64,000 bases of DNA from Pseudidiomarina planktonica (GCF_900177775.1 NZ_FXWH01000003.1:62001-126000), one strand, 5' to 3'. Shown: positions 1 to 10,402, numbered from the stretch's first letter. A program made the numbers and translations. The notes: a model not told the origin generated them from the sequence alone.

Positions 1-1
1 G

Positions 2-601
2 CTGTTATGTGCCGGTATTACTACCTATTCGCCATTGCGCCACTGGGGCGTTGGTGAAGGCCATAAAGTTGGTATTGTGGGCTTAGGCGGACTTGGCCAC
101 ATGGGCGTAAAACTCGCCAGCGCTATGGGTGCCAAAGTAGTGCTGTTTACGACTTCACCGGGCAAAGTTGAAGACGCCAAGCGCTTAGGTGCCGACGAAG
201 TGGTGATTTCTAAAAACGAAGACGAAATGAAAGCTCACACCAACAGCTTTGATTTTATTCTGAACACCGTAGCGGCGCCGCACGATCTCGATGCGTACAT
301 GACTTTGCTGAAGCGCGACGGCTCTATGACTTTGGTTGGTGTGCCAGCCGAGCCGCATCCGTCGCCGCAAATTATGAATCTGATTTTCAAACGTCGTAGT
401 TTGGCCGGCTCACTCATTGGTGGCATTGCGGAAACTCAGGAAATGTTGGACTTCTGTGCCAAGCACAACATTACTTCGGATGTTGAAATGATTGATATGG
501 ACTATATTAACGAAGCCTATGAACGCATGTTAAAAAGCGATGTGAAATATCGCTTTGTTATTGATATGGCTTCACTGAAGAAAGGTAAGGACGCAGCCTA
601 G
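2..601 (+). CDS. Zinc-dependent alcohol dehydrogenase, C-terminal part
   Basis: The window opens inside this gene; only the last 199 codons are visible and the frame is open from base 2. The protein is a medium-chain dehydrogenase of the cinnamyl-alcohol/YahK type, which reduces aldehydes with NADPH. The visible part starts at the end of the catalytic domain (CAGITTYSPLRHW), runs through the Rossmann domain with its dinucleotide-binding glycine motif GLGGLGHMG, and ends with the helix-strand typical of this family (DVKYRFVIDM). The zinc-binding cysteines of the N-terminal half lie outside the window. It is followed by MetJ-type boxes and a hairpin, so it probably ends its own transcript before metK. 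Family assignment is firm; substrate is unknown. Confidence 0.88.
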   Translation: MLCAGITTYSPLRHWGVGEGHKVGIVGLGGLGHMGVKLASAMGAKVVLFTTSPGKVEDAKRLGADEVVISKNEDEMKAHTNSFDFILNTVAAPHDLDAYMTLLKRDGSMTLVGVPAEPHPSPQIMNLIFKRRSLAGSLIGGIAETQEMLDFCAKHNITSDVEMIDMDYINEAYERMLKSDVKYRFVIDMASLKKGKDAA

Positions 602-624
602 TTGATTAGTTATACCTTATAACT

Positions 625-648
625 AGAAAGCTAGACTTATAGACGTCT
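625..648. promoter_or_regulatory. Tandem MetJ operator boxes upstream of metK
   Basis: Bases 641-648 read AGACGTCT, a perfect match to the 8-bp met box. The preceding octamers match at 6 of 8 (633-640) and 5 of 8 (625-632) positions, giving three head-to-tail boxes. MetJ with S-adenosylmethionine represses methionine genes through such tandem boxes, and metK makes that co-repressor. No convincing -35/-10 pair was placed with certainty around them. Confidence 0.62.
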
Positions 649-656
649 AAAACTGG

Positions 657-706
657 AAAAGCCAGCGAGGCTTCGGTAGAATGCGCCGACTTTTTGCTGG
701 CTTTTT
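657..706 (+). terminator. Hairpin with U-run between adh and metK
   Basis: AAAAGCCAGC (657-666) pairs with GCTGGCTTTT (695-704) and is followed by more T residues. The interior is 28 nt, but weak pairing inside (TCGG with CCGA) can extend the stem. It may terminate the alcohol dehydrogenase transcript. Because it lies between the met boxes and metK it could also act as a leader or attenuator. Confidence 0.5.
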
Positions 707-781
707 TATGTGAAATGTTGCTGAGCGCTGTTCCGAGCTGTATGCCTGGCAGTCAGCACCATAAAAAACTATAGGATAACT

Positions 782-1927
782 ATGTCACGTCATTTATTTA
801 CTTCTGAATCGGTGTCTGAAGGGCATCCGGACAAAATAGCAGACCAAATCTCAGATGCGGTTTTAGATGCGATTCTGCAGGTGGATCCGAAAGCGCGTGT
901 TGCCTGTGAAACTTACGTAAAAACCGGCATGGTGTTGGTTGGTGGTGAAGTATCTACTACCGCCTGGGTAGACATTGAAGATATTACCCGTAAAACCGTT
1001 CGCGAAATTGGTTACACCCATTCTGATATGGGTTTTGATGCTGATTCTTGCGCCATTTTAAATGCTATTGGTAAGCAGTCGCCTGATATAAACCAAGGTG
1101 TTGACCGTGAAAGTCCGGAAGAACAGGGCGCTGGCGATCAGGGCTTAATGTTTGGTTATGCTTCCAACGAAACCAGCGTATTAATGCCGGCACCTGTTAC
1201 TTATGCGCACCGGTTAGTGCAGCGTCAGGCTGAAGTTCGTAAAAACGGTTTACTGGAATGGCTGCGTCCTGACGCCAAAAGCCAGTTAACCTTTGTGTAT
1301 GAAAACGGCAAGCCGGTGGGTATTGATACCGTGGTGTTGTCGACTCAGCATCGCGAAGACATTAGCCTGGCTCAGTTGAAAGAAGCCGTGATGGAAGAAA
1401 TCGTAAAGCCAGTGTTACCAGCAGATTGGGTAACCCCGGAAACTCGTTTTCATATTAACCCAACCGGACGCTTTGTTATCGGCGGACCTATGGGTGATTG
1501 CGGCTTAACCGGTCGTAAAATTATCGTGGATACCTACGGTGGTATGGCTCGTCATGGTGGCGGTGCTTTTTCCGGTAAAGATCCGTCAAAAGTTGACCGT
1601 AGCGCGGCTTATGCGGCACGTTATGTGGCGAAAAATCTGGTTGCTGCCGGTTTGGCTGAGCGTTGCGAAATTCAGATTTCCTATGCCATTGGTGTGGCTG
1701 AGCCAACCTCTATCAGCATTGAAACTTTCGGTACCAGCAAACACGATGAAGTGGCGTTAATTGCGCTGGTGCGTCGCCATTTCGATTTGCGCCCTTATGG
1801 TTTAATTAAGATGTTGGACTTAGAACGCCCTATATATGGTGAGACTGCAGCCTATGGCCACTTTGGTCGTGAGCAGTTCCCATGGGAAAAAACGGACAAG
1901 GCTGAAGCCTTGAAAGCTGATATCTAA
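782..1927 (+). CDS. metK: S-adenosylmethionine synthase
   Basis: MetK makes S-adenosylmethionine from methionine and ATP in the cytosol, feeding methylation and polyamine synthesis. The 381-residue length matches the bacterial family (E. coli 384). Signature sequences are visible: [13 protein letters not shown] near residue 14 (ATP/metal binding), [12 protein letters not shown] near residue 117, and the glycine-rich loop [19 protein letters not shown] near residue 258. The ATG is preceded by only a weak ribosome site (AGGAT, 773-777). Upstream MetJ-like boxes at 625-648 suggest feedback repression. tktA follows after 68 nt containing a perfect 10-bp inverted repeat. The call is secure. Confidence 0.98.
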   Translation: MSRHLFTSESVSEGHPDKIADQISDAVLDAILQVDPKARVACETYVKTGMVLVGGEVSTTAWVDIEDITRKTVREIGYTHSDMGFDADSCAILNAIGKQSPDINQGVDRESPEEQGAGDQGLMFGYASNETSVLMPAPVTYAHRLVQRQAEVRKNGLLEWLRPDAKSQLTFVYENGKPVGIDTVVLSTQHREDISLAQLKEAVMEEIVKPVLPADWVTPETRFHINPTGRFVIGGPMGDCGLTGRKIIVDTYGGMARHGGGAFSGKDPSKVDRSAAYAARYVAKNLVAAGLAERCEIQISYAIGVAEPTSISIETFGTSKHDEVALIALVRRHFDLRPYGLIKMLDLERPIYGETAAYGHFGREQFPWEKTDKAEALKADI

Positions 1928-1939
1928 TTTGCTTGTAAG

Positions 1940-1988
1940 CCCCGAATTGTGGACAATACGCGCACATTTTGTGGGCAGCAATTCGGGG
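1940..1988 (+). promoter_or_regulatory. Perfect 10-bp inverted repeat enclosing the tktA ribosome site
   Basis: CCCCGAATTG (1940-1949) is exactly complementary to CAATTCGGGG (1979-1988), with a 29-nt loop. The GGGG of the right arm is the only Shine-Dalgarno-like sequence before the tktA ATG at 1996. The short TTTAAA after it is a poor terminator tract. The stem could hide the ribosome site, or it could be a weak metK terminator or a dyad operator. Confidence 0.5.
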
Positions 1989-1995
1989 TTTAAAC

Positions 1996-4008
1996 ATGAC
2001 AGCTATACAAAAAGATCGTAAACATTTAGCCAATGCAATTCGTGCGCTCAGCATGGATGCGGTGCAACAAGCCAATTCCGGGCACCCTGGTGCACCTATG
2101 GGCATGGCCGATATTGCCGAAGTACTATGGCGCGACTTTTTAAAGCACAACCCGAATAACCCCAATTGGTCTAACCGCGACCGCTTTGTGCTTTCCAACG
2201 GTCACGGCTCCATGCTCATTTATTCCCTGCTGCACTTAAGTGGTTATGATCTACCACTGGAAGAGTTGAAAAACTTCCGTCAATTGCATTCAAAAACCCC
2301 GGGTCACCCTGAGTACGGCTACGCGCCAGGTATTGAAACCACTACCGGCCCACTAGGTCAGGGTTTGGCCAACGCAGTAGGCATGGCACTGGCTGAAAAA
2401 ACCTTAGCTGCCCAGTTTAACCGCCCTGAACACAACATTGTTGACCACAACACCTACGTATTTTTAGGCGATGGCTGCTTAATGGAAGGTATTTCCCACG
2501 AAGCCTGTTCGCTGGCCGGTACGCTGGGCCTTGGTAAGCTCATTGCGTTTTACGACGACAATGGCATCTCCATTGACGGTGAAGTGGAAGGTTGGTTTAC
2601 CGACGATACAGCTAAGCGCTTTGAAAGTTATGGCTGGCAGGTGATTTCAGCCGTTGATGGCCACGACGCTGCTGCCATTCGCAAAGCTATTGAAACCGCT
2701 CAAGGCGAAACTAACAAGCCAACCCTTATTATTTGCAAAACCATTATTGGTTTTGGTGCACCGAACAAGCAAGGTAGCGAAAGCTGTCACGGCGCTCCGC
2801 TGGGCGTTGATGAAATTGCCGCCGCCCGCACCCAGTTAGGCTGGGAATATCCGGCGTTCACTATTCCTGATGATGTGTACGAAGGTTGGGATGCCCGCCC
2901 GGCTGGCGATAAGCGTGAACAGCAGTGGCAGCAGCAATGGCAAGCCTACGAACAGGCGCATCCTGAGCTGGCCGCTGAATACAACCGCCGCATCAATGGT
3001 GACTTGCCAGCTGATTTCGGTACACACGCACAAAACTATATTGATCAGTTGCAAGACAAGCCGGCTGATATTGCCAGCCGCAAAGCATCACAAAACGCTC
3101 TGAATGCCTATGGTCCGAAATTACCTGAGCTGTTAGGTGGTTCTGCCGACTTAGCTGGCTCTAACCTCACTTTGTGGGACAACGCCAAAGCTATTACCGC
3201 AGACGACGCCGCTGGTAACTACGTATACTATGGCGTACGCGAATTTGGTATGTCGGCCATTATGAATGGTGTGGCTTTGCACGGCGGTTTTGTGCCATAC
3301 GGCGCTACCTTCTTAATGTTTATGGAATATGCCCGCAACGCAGTGCGCATGGCGGCGCTGATGAAACAGCGCAGCATTTTCGTATACACCCACGACTCTA
3401 TTGGGTTGGGCGAAGACGGCCCGACGCATCAGCCGGTTGAGCAATTATCAAGCCTGCGCTTAACGCCAAACATGAGCACCTGGCGCCCGTGTGACCAAGT
3501 GGAAAGCGCGGTGGCCTGGAAAGCGGCACTGGAACGCAAGGATGGCCCAACAGCACTTATCTTTAGCCGTCAGGGTTTACCGCAGCAGCAACGCACGCCG
3601 GAACAACTGCGTAACGTCGCTCGTGGTGGTTATATCCTGCGCGACAGCGAAGGTACACCGGAGCTAATTCTTATTGCGACAGGTTCTGAAGTTAACCTGG
3701 CCATGCAAGCAGCGCAGCAACTGAGCGAACAAGGTAAGCAAGTTCGTGTGGTTTCCATGCCTGCTACTGACGTATTTGACGCACAAAGCGCCGACTACCG
3801 TGAGCAAGTGTTGCCGGCAGCAGTAACCAAACGCGTCGCTGTGGAAGCGGCTATGGCTGACTACTGGTACAAATATGTGGGCTTAAATGGTCGCATTGTG
3901 GGCATGACCACTTTTGGTGAATCAGCGCCAGCCGGTGATTTGTTTAAACACTTTGGCTTTACCACTGACAACGTGGTGAAGGTTGCACAGGAACTGCTAA
4001 GCGCATGA
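1996..4008 (+). CDS. tktA: Transketolase
   Basis: Transketolase moves two-carbon ketol units between sugar phosphates in the pentose phosphate pathway, using thiamine diphosphate. The protein has 670 residues (E. coli TktA 663). Visible motifs are [10 protein letters not shown] near residue 27, the ThDP/Mg site [13 protein letters not shown] near residue 157, and [12 protein letters not shown] in the pyrimidine-binding domain. The ATG at 1996 was chosen because [19 protein letters not shown] aligns with family N termini; an upstream in-frame start at 1969 would lie inside the inverted repeat. The stop overlaps the epd start by 4 nt (ATGA), implying translational coupling. Epd makes a pyridoxal precursor from erythrose-4-phosphate, a transketolase-linked metabolite. 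Confidence 0.98.
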   Translation: MTAIQKDRKHLANAIRALSMDAVQQANSGHPGAPMGMADIAEVLWRDFLKHNPNNPNWSNRDRFVLSNGHGSMLIYSLLHLSGYDLPLEELKNFRQLHSKTPGHPEYGYAPGIETTTGPLGQGLANAVGMALAEKTLAAQFNRPEHNIVDHNTYVFLGDGCLMEGISHEACSLAGTLGLGKLIAFYDDNGISIDGEVEGWFTDDTAKRFESYGWQVISAVDGHDAAAIRKAIETAQGETNKPTLIICKTIIGFGAPNKQGSESCHGAPLGVDEIAAARTQLGWEYPAFTIPDDVYEGWDARPAGDKREQQWQQQWQAYEQAHPELAAEYNRRINGDLPADFGTHAQNYIDQLQDKPADIASRKASQNALNAYGPKLPELLGGSADLAGSNLTLWDNAKAITADDAAGNYVYYGVREFGMSAIMNGVALHGGFVPYGATFLMFMEYARNAVRMAALMKQRSIFVYTHDSIGLGEDGPTHQPVEQLSSLRLTPNMSTWRPCDQVESAVAWKAALERKDGPTALIFSRQGLPQQQRTPEQLRNVARGGYILRDSEGTPELILIATGSEVNLAMQAAQQLSEQGKQVRVVSMPATDVFDAQSADYREQVLPAAVTKRVAVEAAMADYWYKYVGLNGRIVGMTTFGESAPAGDLFKHFGFTTDNVVKVAQELLSA

Positions 4009-5036
4009 GCCAGAACTTGCCGCGGGTAGCCATTAATGGATTCGGCCGTATCGGCCGCAGCGTGTTGCGCGCCTATTTTGAAAACGACTGGCAACAGCGT
4101 TTTCAAATTGTGGCTATTAATGAGCTGGCCGCCGCAGCCGACATGGCGCATTTGCTGAAGTATGACTCCAGCCATGGCCGTTTCAGCTTCCCGGTGCAGG
4201 TGCACAACAACCAGCTTGAAGTTGCTGGTCAGAACATTGAGCTCAGCTGTGAGCGTGAGCTCAGTAATTTGAACTGGCGTGAACTGGGTGTCGATTTAGT
4301 CATTGACTGCACCGGCGTGTATGGCAGTAAAACCGACGGCCAGAGCTATCAGCAGCAAGGCATACCGCGAGTACTGTTTTCACATCCGGGCAAGGCCGAC
4401 GTAGATTTCACCGCCATTTATGGGGTGAACACCGACGCCATGACCAGTGCCGAGCAAATAGTGTCGAACGGCTCTTGTACTACCAACTGCATAGTGCCGG
4501 TTATTCAGGTGCTGGATCAGGCCTTTGGCATTGATAGTGGCGCTATTACTACGATTCACTCGGCCATGCATGATCAGCAGGTTATTGACGCGTATTCGAA
4601 TGACTTACGCTTAAGCCGTGCTGCCAGCCGTTCCATTATTCCGGTGGACACTCGCCTGGCGCGTGGTATTGAGCGCATTCTGCCGCATTTGGCCGGACGC
4701 ATGGAAGCCATAGCGGTGCGGGTACCAACTACCAATGTTACCGCCATGGACTTGAGTGTTACGCTCAACTCAGATGTAACTTTAGATAAAGTAAATCAGG
4801 TGCTGCGCGACGCAGCCAATAACAGCATGCAGGGCGTGGTCGGTTATTGCGACGAACCCCTGGTGTCGATTGATTTCAACCATGATCCCCGTTCCAGCAT
4901 TGTTGATGGCACCCAAACCCGGGTGAGTCATCGCCGCTTAGTGAAAGTGCTGTGCTGGTGTGACAATGAATGGGGATTTGCGAATCGTTTATTAGATACT
5001 GCGCAGGTTATGCTTGACCGGGCGCAGGCGAACTAA
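4005..5036 (+). CDS. epd: D-erythrose-4-phosphate dehydrogenase
   Basis: Epd oxidises erythrose-4-phosphate to 4-phosphoerythronate, the first step of DXP-independent pyridoxal phosphate synthesis. The 343-residue protein has the GAPDH fold: the NAD-binding start [13 protein letters not shown], the catalytic motif SNGSCTTNC, and the closing [14 protein letters not shown]. It reads as Epd rather than GapA because of the paralogue-specific stretches [19 protein letters not shown] and [15 protein letters not shown], which I recognise from enterobacterial Epd. It overlaps tktA by 4 nt and sits 21 nt before pgk, the conserved epd-pgk-fba order. Confidence 0.95.
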   Translation: MSQNLPRVAINGFGRIGRSVLRAYFENDWQQRFQIVAINELAAAADMAHLLKYDSSHGRFSFPVQVHNNQLEVAGQNIELSCERELSNLNWRELGVDLVIDCTGVYGSKTDGQSYQQQGIPRVLFSHPGKADVDFTAIYGVNTDAMTSAEQIVSNGSCTTNCIVPVIQVLDQAFGIDSGAITTIHSAMHDQQVIDAYSNDLRLSRAASRSIIPVDTRLARGIERILPHLAGRMEAIAVRVPTTNVTAMDLSVTLNSDVTLDKVNQVLRDAANNSMQGVVGYCDEPLVSIDFNHDPRSSIVDGTQTRVSHRRLVKVLCWCDNEWGFANRLLDTAQVMLDRAQAN

Positions 5037-5057
5037 ATTGAACAAAGGGTAAAACGA

Positions 5058-6239
5058 ATGGACGTCATTACACTTGATGATTTAGATATTGAAGGCTCAC
5101 GAGTACTTATTCGTGAAGATTTAAACGTACCGGTAGAGAACGGTAAAGTAACTTCAGACGCACGTTTACGAGCGGCGTTGCCGACTATTCGTGAAGCGGT
5201 TGCTGCGGGCGCCAAAGTTATGGTGATGTCGCACTTAGGGCGTCCTACCGAAGGCGAATACGATGCCGAAGCTTCGCTACAGCCAGTGGTAGATTATTTA
5301 AACGACGCGTTGGATGTACCGGTGCGCTTAGTGAAAGACTATCTGGACGGCGTTGAGCTAACCACCAACGAAGTCGTGGTTTTCGAAAACGTGCGTTTTA
5401 ACTTAGGCGAGAAGAAAAACGACGATGCGCTGGCGCAAAAATTAGCAGCGCTGTGTGACGTGTTCGTCATGGATGCCTTTGGTACCGCGCACCGTGCGCA
5501 GGCCTCTACCCATGGTGTGGCCAAATACGCACCGGTAGCTTGTGCCGGACCTTTGCTGGCGGCGGAACTAGATGCACTGGGTAAAGCTCTAAAAGAACCG
5601 GCGCGCCCGCTGGTAGCTATTGTGGGTGGCTCGAAAGTGTCTACCAAGCTTACTGTTTTAGAGTCGTTGTCAACCAAGGTTGATCAGCTGATTGTGGGTG
5701 GTGGCATTGCCAATACCTTTATTGCTGCCGCTGGCCATGAAGTGGGTAAATCGTTGTATGAAGCCGATTTAACCGACGAAGCGTCGCGGTTAATGAAAGC
5801 AGCAAAAGCCAAGGGTGCTGATATTCCATTGCCAACCGACGTTATCACCGGCAAGGAATTTAGTGCTACAGCTACCGCACAACTGAAAGCTGTAGATGCG
5901 GTAAACGACGACGACATGATTTTTGATGTGGGCCCGCAAACAGCAGAACAGTTTGCTGAATTACTGAAAAGCGCCGGCACTATCGTATGGAACGGCCCGG
6001 TGGGCGTATTCGAATTTGATCAATTTGGGGCAGGCACCAAAGCCTTAGCTGAGGCTATTGCCGCTAGTGATGCATTCTCAATTGCGGGCGGTGGTGATAC
6101 GCTGGCAGCCATTGATAAGTATGACATCGCTGATAAAATCAGTTACATCTCGACCGGTGGCGGCGCTTTCCTTGAATTTTTGGAAGGTAAAACCTTACCG
6201 GCAGTCGCAATTTTGGAAGAACGCGCATTAAACGGCTAA
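5058..6239 (+). CDS. pgk: Phosphoglycerate kinase
   Basis: Pgk transfers phosphate between 1,3-bisphosphoglycerate and ADP in glycolysis and gluconeogenesis. The 393 residues match the family (about 387-395). Visible motifs are [16 protein letters not shown] near the N terminus, [10 protein letters not shown], the substrate-binding region [29 protein letters not shown], and the C-terminal nucleotide loop GGGDTLAAI followed by [17 protein letters not shown]. It lies 21 nt after epd and 32 nt before fba, so probably one transcript. Nothing unusual was seen. Confidence 0.98.
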   Translation: MDVITLDDLDIEGSRVLIREDLNVPVENGKVTSDARLRAALPTIREAVAAGAKVMVMSHLGRPTEGEYDAEASLQPVVDYLNDALDVPVRLVKDYLDGVELTTNEVVVFENVRFNLGEKKNDDALAQKLAALCDVFVMDAFGTAHRAQASTHGVAKYAPVACAGPLLAAELDALGKALKEPARPLVAIVGGSKVSTKLTVLESLSTKVDQLIVGGGIANTFIAAAGHEVGKSLYEADLTDEASRLMKAAKAKGADIPLPTDVITGKEFSATATAQLKAVDAVNDDDMIFDVGPQTAEQFAELLKSAGTIVWNGPVGVFEFDQFGAGTKALAEAIAASDAFSIAGGGDTLAAIDKYDIADKISYISTGGGAFLEFLEGKTLPAVAILEERALNG

Positions 6240-6271
6240 GCCGTTATTAAACGAATTTAGGAGAGTTCAAC

Positions 6272-7336
6272 ATGGCACTTATTTCACTACGTCAGCTGTT
6301 AGACCATGCAGCCGAAAACGACTACGGTGTTCCGGCGTTTAACGTCAATAATCTTGAGCAAATGCGCGCCATTATGCAGGCTGCTGACGAAACCGATAGC
6401 CCTGTTATTGTGCAGGCTTCAGCTGGCGCCCGCACCTACGCAGGTGCACCTTTCTTACGCCACCTTATTTTAGCTGCAATTGAAGAGTGGCCGCATATTC
6501 CGGTGGTTATGCACCAGGATCACGGTACTTCACCAGCAGTATGCCAGCGTTCTATTCAGTTGGGCTTTAGCTCGGTCATGATGGACGGCTCGTTGAAAGA
6601 AGACGGCAAAACCCCGGCTGACTACGACTACAACGTGAAAGTTACCCAGGACACTGTGGCTATGGCTCACGCCTGCGGCGTTTCCGTAGAAGGCGAGTTA
6701 GGCTGCTTAGGGTCACTGGAAACTGGCGAGGCCGGCGAAGAAGACGGTATTGGCGCTGAAGGTAAATTGTCGCACGAGCAAATGCTGACCGATCCGGAAG
6801 AAGCTGCTGAATTCGTAAAAGCGACCGACGTTGATGCGCTGGCTATTGCCTGCGGAACCTCGCACGGTGCTTATAAATTTAGCCGTCCACCAACAGGTGA
6901 TATTCTGGCGATTGACCGTATTCGCGACATTCACAAACGCATTCCAAGCACTCACCTGGTTATGCATGGATCGTCTTCAGTACCACAAGAGTGGCTGAAA
7001 GTGATTAATGAGTTTGGTGGTGAAATGCCGGAAACTTATGGTGTGCCGGTAGATCAAATTGTGGAAGGTATTAAATACGGCGTGCGTAAAGTAAACATTG
7101 ATACTGACTTACGCTTGGCATCAACTGGTGCGGTACGTCGCCATTTAGCCCAGAACCCGAACAACTTTGACCCGCGTAAATTCTTAAACGCCGCTACCAC
7201 AGCTATGTACGAAATTTGTAAGGCTCGTTATGAAGCCTTCAACTGTGCTGGTCAGGCAAGCAAAATCAAAGTTATTTCACTGGAAGACATGTTCCAGCGT
7301 TATGAGAACGGTGAATTGCGCGCCAAAGTTAACTAA
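6272..7336 (+). CDS. fba: Class II fructose-bisphosphate aldolase (Calvin-cycle subtype)
   Basis: This zinc aldolase interconverts fructose-1,6-bisphosphate with dihydroxyacetone phosphate and glyceraldehyde-3-phosphate. The 354-residue protein starts [19 protein letters not shown] after a clear ribosome site (AGGAGAG, 6260-6266). Metal and substrate motifs are VMHQDHGTS near residue 80, [18 protein letters not shown] and VNIDTDLR. The length and these motifs fit the CbbA/Calvin-cycle subtype (TIGR01521-like) rather than the E. coli FbaA subtype; that subtype does not by itself imply carbon fixation. A strong terminator follows at 7343, closing the tktA-epd-pgk-fba run. Confidence 0.96.
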   Translation: MALISLRQLLDHAAENDYGVPAFNVNNLEQMRAIMQAADETDSPVIVQASAGARTYAGAPFLRHLILAAIEEWPHIPVVMHQDHGTSPAVCQRSIQLGFSSVMMDGSLKEDGKTPADYDYNVKVTQDTVAMAHACGVSVEGELGCLGSLETGEAGEEDGIGAEGKLSHEQMLTDPEEAAEFVKATDVDALAIACGTSHGAYKFSRPPTGDILAIDRIRDIHKRIPSTHLVMHGSSSVPQEWLKVINEFGGEMPETYGVPVDQIVEGIKYGVRKVNIDTDLRLASTGAVRRHLAQNPNNFDPRKFLNAATTAMYEICKARYEAFNCAGQASKIKVISLEDMFQRYENGELRAKVN

Positions 7337-7342
7337 CTCTAT

Positions 7343-7391
7343 AAAATGTGCATTGGTGGAGTTTTTTTGACTCCACCATGAACATTTTTTA
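7343..7391 (+). terminator. Intrinsic terminator after fba
   Basis: GGTGGAGT (7355-7362) pairs with ACTCCACC (7370-7377). An outer AAAATGT/ACATTTT extends the stem, and it ends in a run of T. Strong rho-independent structure closing the glycolytic operon. Confidence 0.85.
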
Positions 7392-7449
7392 TCCTAGTTA
7401 TGCTTAAAAGTTTTAAACATCATGGTTTTTAATCGTTTTTGAGGTGTAC

Positions 7450-8247
7450 GTGCGACATTATTTTCTGGCAGTAGCGGTTTCATCGGCTTTTTTCTTCTCT
7501 AATCAGGCAGCGGCTCAGGCTACTGCGTTAATGTTCGACGATGCGAATGACTTAGATACAGAAGAAGTGCAAGGCTGGGAAGCTAGTGCCGAACTCGGCT
7601 TGTTGTTTACTTCGGGTAATACCGAGACAGAATCATATAAAGCGAAACTGAATATTTCGCGTGACGTGCAAAACTGGCGGCACAAAGGTGTGGTTGACTA
7701 TTATCGCGCCGAACAAGTAGATCAAAGCACTGGGGAGAAAGAGCTTACTGCAGATAAGTTTTTCGTGTCAGCGCAAACTAACTATAAGTTTGACCCTGAT
7801 AGCCGTTCTTCTATGTTCCTGTTTGGTTCTTATGAAGAAGACCCATTCAGTGGTTTCGAGTACCAAGGTACCGTGGCTGTTGGTTATGGTGCCCGCTATC
7901 GCTACAGCGAAAAGATTTACGCAGACTATGAAATTGGTCCGGGTTACACCACTAACAAACCTATTTTAGATGGAATACCGCAAGATTCAGAAGGTAGTGC
8001 AATTTTGCGTCTGGCTGGTAGTTTGAGCTGGGACATTACTGACAAATCTAAATTTAATGCACTGCTGGCTTCTGAAGTGGGTGAAGACAACACCAAAACC
8101 CGCGGTGAAGTTAGTGTATCCTCTAATATCAATGGTTCTCTGGCGATGAAGTTCTCCATTGGCGCCACGCATAACTCCGACCTTCAAGACGAAACACTTG
8201 AGAACCTGGATACCGAGACAGCAGTAACTCTGGTTTATACTTTTTAA
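7450..8247 (+). CDS. DUF481 outer-membrane beta-barrel protein (YdiY-like)
   Basis: A secreted protein of about 265 residues with a signal peptide (MRHYFLAVAVSSAFFFSNQAAAQA) and an alternating-strand body ending in an aromatic residue (TAVTLVYTF), as in outer-membrane barrels. Motifs such as WEASAELGLLFTSGNTETES and the repeated Y/F-rich strands identify the DUF481 / salt-induced YdiY family, whose exact function is unknown. I chose GTG 7450 because GAGGTG (7441-7446) is then a usable ribosome site; an in-frame GTG at 7444 overlaps that site. The gene stands alone between two terminators. Confidence 0.85.
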   Translation: MRHYFLAVAVSSAFFFSNQAAAQATALMFDDANDLDTEEVQGWEASAELGLLFTSGNTETESYKAKLNISRDVQNWRHKGVVDYYRAEQVDQSTGEKELTADKFFVSAQTNYKFDPDSRSSMFLFGSYEEDPFSGFEYQGTVAVGYGARYRYSEKIYADYEIGPGYTTNKPILDGIPQDSEGSAILRLAGSLSWDITDKSKFNALLASEVGEDNTKTRGEVSVSSNINGSLAMKFSIGATHNSDLQDETLENLDTETAVTLVYTF

Positions 8248-8278
8248 TAGTTGAACACACGAGTTTCATACTGAATTA

Positions 8279-8310
8279 CAAAAAACCATAGCCTCTGCTA
8301 TGGTTTTTTT
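8279..8310 (+). terminator. Intrinsic terminator after the DUF481 gene
   Basis: AACCATAGC pairs with GCTATGGTT across a CTCT loop, followed by a run of T residues (8304-8310). The A-run on the left could make it work in both directions. Confidence 0.87.
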
Positions 8311-8404
8311 ATAGCTGCGAAAGCACGGCATTTATAGGTTCCATCTGCTGCGGCTTTTCGCTACCATTCGCACCAGTTAATTTCGACGCAAAGAGAGACT
8401 ACCA

Positions 8405-9085
8405 ATGTCTGCAAACTCGTTTTTAGGTGTTTTTGCAAAATCCCCAATAAAACCAATGATCGAGCACATCGAACAGGTTTGTGATTGTGCGATGGCGTTA
8501 AAACCTTTCTTTCAGGCAGTTTATAAAAACGACTGGAAAGCGGTTGAACAAGCTCGTAACGACATCGTGCAGAAAGAAAAAGCAGCGGATGCCATCAAGC
8601 GTGATATCCGCTTAAATCTACCTGGCGGTTTGTTTATGCCGGTGGAGCGCACTGACTTGCTCGAGTTGGTTTCACAACAAGACCGTATTGCCAATAAAGC
8701 CAAAGACATTTCCGGCTTAATTACCGGTCGTGAACTACATATTCCAGAATCCATGGTGGAAGGCTTTGATGCCTACTTAAACCGTTGTCTGGACGCTGCA
8801 GATAAAGCCAAAGAAACTATCGGCGAGTTTGACGACTTGCTGGAAGCTGGTTTCCGTGGTCGTGAGCGTAATCTGGTTGATAAGCTGATTTCGGAATTAG
8901 ATGCGATTGAGCATGATACCGACCAGCTGCAGATTAAATTGCGTCGCCAACTGCGCGAGCTGGAATTAGATATGAATCCTCTGGATGCGATGTTCTTATA
9001 CCGCATTCTCGACTGGGTCGGCGATTTAGCTGACTTATCTGAGCGCGTAGGCGCTCGCTTCGAACTCATGTTGGCCCGCGTTTAG
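8405..9085 (+). CDS. DUF47 / PhoU-like phosphate transport accessory protein
   Basis: A 226-residue all-helical cytosolic protein of the TIGR00153/DUF47 family, distant relatives of PhoU. It begins MSANSFLGVFAKSPIKPMIEH and shows the family stretches IKRDIRLNLPGGLFMPVERTDLLELVSQQDRIANKA and LDWVGDLADLSERVGARFEL in sequence. Such proteins are almost always encoded directly before a low-affinity Pit phosphate transporter and are thought to modulate it; here a PiT gene starts 13 nt downstream. No Pho box was recognised upstream. Confidence 0.92.
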   Translation: MSANSFLGVFAKSPIKPMIEHIEQVCDCAMALKPFFQAVYKNDWKAVEQARNDIVQKEKAADAIKRDIRLNLPGGLFMPVERTDLLELVSQQDRIANKAKDISGLITGRELHIPESMVEGFDAYLNRCLDAADKAKETIGEFDDLLEAGFRGRERNLVDKLISELDAIEHDTDQLQIKLRRQLRELELDMNPLDAMFLYRILDWVGDLADLSERVGARFELMLARV

Positions 9086-9098
9086 GCCGGAGATAGTC

Positions 9099-10367
9099 AT
9101 GGATATTATAACTTCTTACGGAACACTATTAGTTCTGTTAGCGGCCGGTTTTGGCTTCTTTATGGCCTGGGGTATTGGTGCAAATGACGTTGCCAATGCC
9201 ATGGGTACCTCGGTTGGCTCGAAAGCGTTAACCATTAAACAAGCCATTATTGTGGCGATGATATTTGAATTTGCCGGTGCGTATTTAGCCGGTGGTGAAG
9301 TAACCTCAACCATACGTAAAGGTATTATTGATTCGGGTTACTTTGTTGATACGCCTGAGCTACTAGTATTCGGGATGATTGCCTCGCTGCTGGCGGCCGG
9401 AACCTGGCTGCTTATCGCGTCCTATCTGGGCTGGCCAGTTTCTACTACACACTCCATTATCGGCGCTATAGTTGGTTTCGCAGCTGTAGGTGTAGGCGTT
9501 GAAACGGTTAGTTGGTCAAAAGTAGGGGGGATTGTTGGTAGTTGGGTTATCACGCCAATGATAGCCGGCTTAATCGCCTACTTTATATTCTTAAGCGCCC
9601 AGCGGCTTATTTTTGACCGCTCCAATCCGTTGGAAATGGCCAAGCGCTACGTGCCTTTATACATGGTGCTTACCGGCTTTATGATTTCGCTGGTAACTAT
9701 TACCAAAGGCCTGAAACACGTTGGTATTAACTTCACTACTATGGAAGGTTTTATCCTAGCCTTAGCCGTGGGTATTGTGGTTGGTATCATTGGTAAAGTG
9801 GTGATTCAACGCATTAAGTTTGACCCTGCTGCCGACAAAGACATGCATTACACCAACGTTGAGCGGGTATTTGCCGTGCTGATGGTGGTAACAGCCTGTG
9901 CCATGGCTTTCGCCCACGGTTCTAACGATGTTGCCAATGCCATTGGTCCGCTAGCCGCAGTAGTTAGCATTGTGTCCAGCGGCGGTGAAATCGCCAGCAC
10001 TGCCAAACTGGCCTGGTGGGTATTACCTGTTGGCGCTATTGGTATTGTTGCCGGTTTGGCGATGTTGGGTAAACGCGTTATCGCCACTATTGGTAACGGT
10101 ATTACTCACTTAACCCCAAGCCGTGGTTTCGCTGCCGAGCTGTCGGCAGCTACCACAGTGGTACTGGCATCGGGAACCGGCCTGCCAATTTCAACCACCC
10201 AAACCTTAGTTGGTGCGGTGCTGGGTGTTGGTATGGCGCGCGGTATTGCGGCGCTTAACTTAAGCGTAGTGCGCAACATTGTGGTGTCCTGGGTAGTAAC
10301 GCTGCCAGCAGGTGCCATTATGTCGATTATCTTCTACTACACTTTAAAAACGATTTTCGGCGTATAA
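9099..10367 (+). CDS. PiT family inorganic phosphate transporter
   Basis: A 422-residue multi-spanning inner-membrane protein that imports phosphate, usually driven by the ion gradient. The duplicated PiT signatures are both present: GANDVANAMGTSVGS near residue 27 and HGSNDVANAIGPLAAV near residue 274, with the matching STTHS and STTQT motifs in each half. Transmembrane segments run through most of the protein; a short loop links the halves. The ribosome site GGAG precedes the ATG, and a strong terminator closes the DUF47-PiT operon. The ion used (H+ or Na+) cannot be told from sequence. Confidence 0.95.
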   Translation: MDIITSYGTLLVLLAAGFGFFMAWGIGANDVANAMGTSVGSKALTIKQAIIVAMIFEFAGAYLAGGEVTSTIRKGIIDSGYFVDTPELLVFGMIASLLAAGTWLLIASYLGWPVSTTHSIIGAIVGFAAVGVGVETVSWSKVGGIVGSWVITPMIAGLIAYFIFLSAQRLIFDRSNPLEMAKRYVPLYMVLTGFMISLVTITKGLKHVGINFTTMEGFILALAVGIVVGIIGKVVIQRIKFDPAADKDMHYTNVERVFAVLMVVTACAMAFAHGSNDVANAIGPLAAVVSIVSSGGEIASTAKLAWWVLPVGAIGIVAGLAMLGKRVIATIGNGITHLTPSRGFAAELSAATTVVLASGTGLPISTTQTLVGAVLGVGMARGIAALNLSVVRNIVVSWVVTLPAGAIMSIIFYYTLKTIFGV

Positions 10368-10402
10368 TTTTTAGGATGTACTGAACGAAAATGTTTTACA
10401 TT

